A DNA stretch of 18,801 nucleotides from UMGS1279 sp045536815 (GTDB lineage: Bacteria > Bacillota > Clostridia > Oscillospirales > Acutalibacteraceae), in contig JAZSOH010000015.1 of NCBI GenBank assembly GCA_045536815.1, positions 1 through 18,801 of the forward strand, given 5' to 3'. A model generated the notes under the pieces. The model was given only the letters and a program-made list of their open reading frames with translations. It was not told the origin of the DNA and did not search any database. The position numbers and the translations under genes are program-made. This document shows, piece after piece, positions 15,854-18,801 of this stretch (positions are counted from its first letter, which is position 1; each line of letters opens with the position of its first letter).

Positions 15854-16129
15854 ATGAGTAAGCAAATTGATTTTAAAAATCGAGATAGATTCATTCAATT
15901 AGGTATAGCTATTGCCGCATTGCGAAAAATGCGTGGTATGTCTCAAGAAGCACTTGCCGAAAAAGCAAATGTAAGTCGCTCACACATTAGCGCCATTGAA
16001 GCACCCGGCCTAGTACGACCGTTTTCTTTAGATGTATTTTTTAATATTGCTGATGCATTAGAAATTGACCCGGCTGATTTGATAAATGCGACTGTATTTC
16101 CCGACAAAATTCTTAAAAATGGAAAATAA
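15854..16129 (+). CDS. Small XRE-family transcriptional regulator
   Basis: 91 residues, essentially one Cro/C1-type helix-turn-helix domain (about 15-78). The pattern is LRKMRGMSQEALAEKANVSR, then SHISAIE for the recognition helix, then FSLDVFFNIADALEIDPADL. There is no added ligand or peptidase domain. ATG 15854 has a GAGGTTGGTGAT ribosome site. No clear -35 is seen upstream; a TATACT at 15823-15828 may be its -10. It may control itself and the divergent SLOG gene through the 149-bp space between them, but no clear inverted-repeat operator was found. It is followed at once by a terminator. Confidence 0.88.
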   Translation: MSKQIDFKNRDRFIQLGIAIAALRKMRGMSQEALAEKANVSRSHISAIEAPGLVRPFSLDVFFNIADALEIDPADLINATVFPDKILKNGK

Positions 16130-16161
16130 AAAATCCCTGATTCATCTGAATCAGGGATTTT
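16130..16161. terminator. Terminator after the XRE gene, shared with the convergent ygjV-like gene
   Basis: A 15-bp stem AAAATCCCTGATTCA/TGAATCAGGGATTTT beginning at the end of the XRE gene. The convergent YgjV-like gene ends four bases beyond it. Both strands have a short U-tract. Confidence 0.92.
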
Positions 16162-16165
16162 AATT

Positions 16166-16693
16166 CTATTTATTTTCCTTACCAAAACGAATAAGGCCTA
16201 TTATGGACGAAATAATTACTATCGCCTCGTAAACGGCGCCGCCTACCGACAAAACAAATATATCGTAAAGAAGGACTAGCGGTGAAGAAATTAGTATGCT
16301 TTTTCTTATATTGTTAGGATTTGAAAATGACATTGAATAAGAATTAACCATAAGTCCCACAACCGATAGAACAAAATACCAAGGCTCGCCCGCTATGATA
16401 CTTGTTATAGCGCCGCCCGCACCCATAATAACCGCAAATAAAATAGCAATCCATCGGCTTGTTTTGCCGTTTTTACCTGTTATGTAAAAAACGTAGTTTC
16501 GGGCAATACCTATAATATTCATAGCCATACCCGCCCAAGCGCCTAAGCAAAAATAATGAAGGGTGAAGCAAACGGTTGTGCATATATGAATTATTAAAAG
16601 TCTTTCTCTTGTTTTTACCTGAAAATTTATAAACCCCAAAATAACAGCGACTACACCTAGCGCCTGTCCTATATAAAAAGCTGTTTCTCCCAT
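16166..16693 (-). CDS. YgjV-like inner membrane protein
   Basis: 175 residues, almost entirely hydrophobic, with about five or six membrane helices. Markers seen in YgjV-type proteins include an initial IGQALGVVAVILGFINFQVKTR, the IHICTTVCFTLHYFCLGAW segment, and ARNYVFY in the first third. The molecular function of the family is unknown. AAGGAGT precedes the ATG. The gene follows the CLC gene by 17 bp and is probably co-transcribed with it from 18066-18094. It ends at the terminator shared with the XRE gene. Confidence 0.75.
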   Translation of the reverse strand: MGETAFYIGQALGVVAVILGFINFQVKTRERLLIIHICTTVCFTLHYFCLGAWAGMAMNIIGIARNYVFYITGKNGKTSRWIAILFAVIMGAGGAITSIIAGEPWYFVLSVVGLMVNSYSMSFSNPNNIRKSILISSPLVLLYDIFVLSVGGAVYEAIVIISSIIGLIRFGKENK

Positions 16694-16710
16694 AAATACT
16701 CCTTAATTTT

Positions 16711-17955
16711 TTATTCCGCGTCGGTAGTTGCGGGCAATTTTTTAAATCGCAATATTTGTTTTTCGTAAAGTCCGCCTTTACCTGAAAGCACAAATGTTAT
16801 AACACACATTAAAACGAACAATGAAAAGTTTTTGCTACCAAACATTTCTATACTTAAAACTATAGAGGCAATAGGACTATTGGTAACCGAACAAAACAGT
16901 CCCACAAGGCCTAGCGCCGCCGAGACAGATATATCAAGCCCTAAAACCGAGCCCATTACAGCGCCGAAGGTTGCACCAATGCAAAATATCGGAACAATCT
17001 CGCCACCCTTAAAGCCCGCCGCTAATGTAATGGCAGTAAACACTATTTTAAGAACAAAAAAGTACCACTTTGCGTTGCCGTTTATGGCATCTAATGCCAT
17101 TTCCATACCCGCGCCGCTGAATCTTCCTGTTCTAAGAACAAGGGTTAGCAACACAATAAAAGCACCGCCAAGACTTATTCTAAGCCAAGGGTTTTTAAGA
17201 TATTTCTTAGCTAAATGCTCGGCAGAGTGAAAAACATAACAAACTGCTATGCCGAGCAGTGCCACCAAAATAGAAAGTAAAATATATCGCCAACTATTTG
17301 ATAATTTAAAATCTACCGAATATTTTTGAATGGCAATTTCAGGGTGCAGACCACAAAAAGCCGCAACCTTACTAGCCACAAAAGCCGACAAAAAGCAGGG
17401 CATTAAAGCGGGTGAAAAGACTGTACCTACCGCCTCAAATTCCATCACAAACAAACACGCAGTTATGGGGGTACCGAAAAGTGCCGCAAAAACGGCGCTC
17501 ATTCCGCTCATAATCAAAACTGTTTGTTCTTCTTTTTTAAGGCGAAGCGCTCTGCCCAAAGCCGAAGCGGCCGAGCCGCCCATTTGAAGCGCGGCCCCCT
17601 CTCTACCTGCCGAACCACCTAGCAAATGGGTAATCGCAGTAGAGATATAAATAGCGGGCGCAATTAGAAAACTCGCCTTTTTACCGCTTGTTACCGAATC
17701 TATAATATCATTCGTGCCGTGATTTTCTTTAAGCCCGAAAATATAGTAAATTAAAACTGTGGCAAGACCGCCTAATGGCAGTAAAAATATAAGCCAAGAA
17801 GCACCCTCTCTAAGACCTGTAACAAAGCTTAAGGTGTAGGAAAATGCTGTGCCAATAAGTCCACCGACAATACCAACAAAAACACTTAGAAAAACCCATT
17901 TTACAAATAAAACGGGCTGCTTTATTAGTTTTTGAAACTTACTTGAAACAAGCAT
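16711..17955 (-). CDS. CLC-family anion channel or proton/anion antiporter
   Basis: 414 residues, without a C-terminal CBS pair. The family pore motifs are visible: THLLGGSAGREG (109-120, gating-type glutamate E119), a second-helix PITACLFVMEFE (163-174), and GFKGGEIVPIFCIGATFG (314-331). NSPIASIVLSIEMFG lies near the C-terminus. The usual GSGIP selectivity segment is replaced by ENHGTNDIIDS (77-87). This, and the THLLGGSAGREG context, is more like the fluoride-type CLC-F branch than E. coli ClcA, but I would not assign the ion from this alone. The start is ATG with AAAGGAAG. It is the first gene of a two-gene unit with the YgjV-like gene. Confidence 0.88.
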   Translation of the reverse strand: MLVSSKFQKLIKQPVLFVKWVFLSVFVGIVGGLIGTAFSYTLSFVTGLREGASWLIFLLPLGGLATVLIYYIFGLKENHGTNDIIDSVTSGKKASFLIAPAIYISTAITHLLGGSAGREGAALQMGGSAASALGRALRLKKEEQTVLIMSGMSAVFAALFGTPITACLFVMEFEAVGTVFSPALMPCFLSAFVASKVAAFCGLHPEIAIQKYSVDFKLSNSWRYILLSILVALLGIAVCYVFHSAEHLAKKYLKNPWLRISLGGAFIVLLTLVLRTGRFSGAGMEMALDAINGNAKWYFFVLKIVFTAITLAAGFKGGEIVPIFCIGATFGAVMGSVLGLDISVSAALGLVGLFCSVTNSPIASIVLSIEMFGSKNFSLFVLMCVITFVLSGKGGLYEKQILRFKKLPATTDAE

Positions 17956-17973
17956 TTTAAAACTTCCTTTACC

Positions 17974-18003
17974 TTTAAGGCTTAGTTTTTATACTGCCTT
18001 AAA
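17974..18003 (-). promoter_or_regulatory. Hairpin in the CLC leader just before the ribosome site
   Basis: An 8-bp perfect stem TTTAAGGC/GCCTTAAA with a 14-nt loop, ending a few bases before the AAAGGAAG ribosome site of the CLC gene. There is no U-tract, so it is more likely to affect translation or mRNA stability than to stop transcription. I looked for a fluoride riboswitch here and did not find one. Confidence 0.4.
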
Positions 18004-18008
18004 TTTAA

Positions 18009-18041
18009 CTAGATATCCATATCAAAAATCGTTGCTTTCAT
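18009..18041 (-). pseudogene. Ten-codon remnant resembling a HAD phosphatase start
   Basis: On the minus strand an ATG-started frame of ten codons reads MKATIFDMDI and stops at TAG. HAD-superfamily sugar-phosphate phosphatases and beta-phosphoglucomutase-like enzymes typically start this way (MKATIFDMDG), with the two aspartates as catalytic motif I. No later part of such an enzyme follows. It may be the stub left by a deletion, or a leader peptide that happens to look like this. It has only a weak ribosome site (GAGGGTG at long spacing). Confidence 0.4.
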
Positions 18042-18065
18042 ATCCAAAAAACACCCTCAACAACG

Positions 18066-18094
18066 AGTATAACACATTTAAATCGCCGGTGCAA
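18066..18094 (-). promoter_or_regulatory. Sigma-A-like promoter of the CLC/YgjV unit
   Basis: On the minus strand: TTGCAC (18089-18094), a 17-bp spacer and TATACT (18066-18071). It gives a leader of about 105 nt containing the HAD-like stub and the hairpin at 17974-18003. Confidence 0.65.
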
Positions 18095-18117
18095 TAATTT
18101 AATCGAAATAAAAACAC

Positions 18118-18151
18118 AAAAAATCCCGCCAACTATACGACGGGATTTTTT
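18118..18151 (-). terminator. Terminator of the four-helix-bundle protein gene
   Basis: An 11-bp stem AAAAAATCCCG/CGGGATTTTTT with a 12-nt loop, starting ten bases after the stop codon at 18161. The minus-strand side has a U6 tract. Confidence 0.85.
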
Positions 18152-18160
18152 AGTTTAGGT

Positions 18161-18595
18161 TTAGAGAAAATCTCTCATTTGTACCGAAAGCTTTTCCTCT
18201 AGTTTTATTAGCTTTTTGCAAATATCCTTTGACTGTTCGTCGGCCGCCGCATATTCATTAAGATACTTACTTAACGACTTGACACCCATATTACAACCGT
18301 CGGTTATAAGGTCGGCTATGGTGCGGTCAGACTCGTTCATAGAAAGCTTCACATTTGTTTTTACCCAGGACATACCCTTAGCGATAGGGTTTGGCTCTTT
18401 TCCGTCATCCTTGTATTTATCCAAAAGTTCCTGAAGTTTCGTATCCAAACCATCGTGCTCGTCCCTACAGTCCTTAAGGTATTTTTTTAGGCTATCGGCT
18501 TTAACATACCCTAAAACGTCATCAATAGCCGAAATACCCATTTTTATCCCTGCGTCACATTCTCTAAGCAGTTTTATAGTATCTTGTTCTATCAT
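18161..18595 (-). CDS. Hypothetical four-helix-bundle protein, DUF2383/ferritin-like
   Basis: 144 residues, soluble and almost all helical, with four amphipathic segments at about 3-28, 32-60, 73-98 and 101-142. The opening IKLLRECDAGIKMGISAIDDVL and the EHDGL of helix 2 recall DUF2383-type ferritin-like bundles. A convincing di-metal ExxH set is not seen. It has no signal peptide or membrane helix. The start ATG has a perfect AGGAGGTAAT ribosome site, suggesting strong expression. It is a single-gene unit between the right repeat and its terminator. No sigma-A promoter was found in the 67 bp before it; a sporulation or alternative sigma factor is possible but unproven. Confidence 0.65.
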   Translation of the reverse strand: MIEQDTIKLLRECDAGIKMGISAIDDVLGYVKADSLKKYLKDCRDEHDGLDTKLQELLDKYKDDGKEPNPIAKGMSWVKTNVKLSMNESDRTIADLITDGCNMGVKSLSKYLNEYAAADEQSKDICKKLIKLEEKLSVQMRDFL

Positions 18596-18662
18596 AACTA
18601 TTACCTCCTAAAAATAGTATCGACAACAAGATAAAAATTATGATTAGAATTTGAGAATATGC

Positions 18663-18801
18663 TTAGTGTGACAGGACTTGAACCTGTCATACCTTACAAA
18701 AGGTAAATTCCTGTTTGCCGTTGCCTTGTCGCTTGTAATCCGTTAGGATAACGGCGCTTCGCGGCTTAGGCGAAACAAAAATTTCTCTTTTTGTAAGGGC
18801 A
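18663..18801 (-). repeat. Structured repeat, right copy, inverted and cut by the window end
   Basis: This is the reverse complement of 84-222 with two substitutions, and it runs to the last base of the window, so its true outer end is not visible. The tRNA-like T arm and acceptor strand face inward, as in the left copy. Two copies at the extremes of the window could mean a multicopy element at which an assembly breaks, or an inverted pair around the roughly 18.4-kb interior. The sequence alone cannot decide. Confidence 0.85.

Noticed and set aside
17956..18110. A fluoride riboswitch in the CLC leader
   Set aside because: A GGCGAT occurs on the minus strand (about 18082-18087), but the remaining conserved segments of the crcB motif are absent, and the bases fall inside the spacer of the likely promoter.
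1..18801. CRISPR arrays, insertion sequences, prophage genes or rRNA operons
   Set aside because: No regularly spaced direct repeats, transposase, integrase, phage structural genes or rRNA sequence were seen on either strand.

Overview
The window looks like chromosome from a low-GC, spore-forming, anaerobic Firmicute of the class Clostridia, probably a gut Oscillospirales-type lineage. The reasons are a complete cotJABC spore-coat operon, strong AAGGAGG ribosome binding sites, frequent TTG and GTG starts, A/T-rich sigma-A promoters, and a dockerin/cohesin pair. No taxonomic marker gene is present, so this is inference.

Layout. Both edges carry the same repeat of at least 139 bp in inverted orientation (84-222 and 18663-18801, two mismatches). 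It contains a perfect tRNA-type T arm and 3' acceptor strand but no complete tRNA. Going inward from the left: an mgtC-like membrane protein gene (minus), then a minus-strand two-gene unit, read from 4576 down to 1104. The first gene encodes a secreted SH3b/glucosaminidase autolysin ending in a type I dockerin. The second encodes a cohesin-like protein anchored by one C-terminal membrane helix. Together they look like a self-contained system for docking a wall hydrolase at the cell surface. Divergent from it is cotJA-cotJB-cotJC (plus), followed by a major facilitator transporter whose transcript should begin with an unidentified, strongly base-paired RNA leader.

The centre (13920 down to 7440, minus) is a tightly spaced five-gene unit: lipoylated E2 acyltransferase, E3 dihydrolipoyl dehydrogenase, a single-chain alpha+beta E1, a small metallo-beta-lactamase-fold hydrolase, and nagB. 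A lipoate-protein ligase gene (lplA) is divergently transcribed just upstream and would supply the lipoyl group to E2. This is a whole 2-oxoacid (pyruvate- or acetoin-type) dehydrogenase complex plus its cofactor attachment enzyme.

The right part has a SLOG-fold protein (minus) divergent from a small XRE regulator (plus), then a YgjV-like membrane protein and a CLC channel/antiporter in one minus-strand unit. The CLC leader contains a ten-codon remnant resembling the start of a HAD phosphatase. A small four-helix-bundle-like protein is last before the right repeat copy. Most units are closed by clear intrinsic terminators. Several near-consensus sigma-A promoters with 16-18 bp spacing can be read directly.
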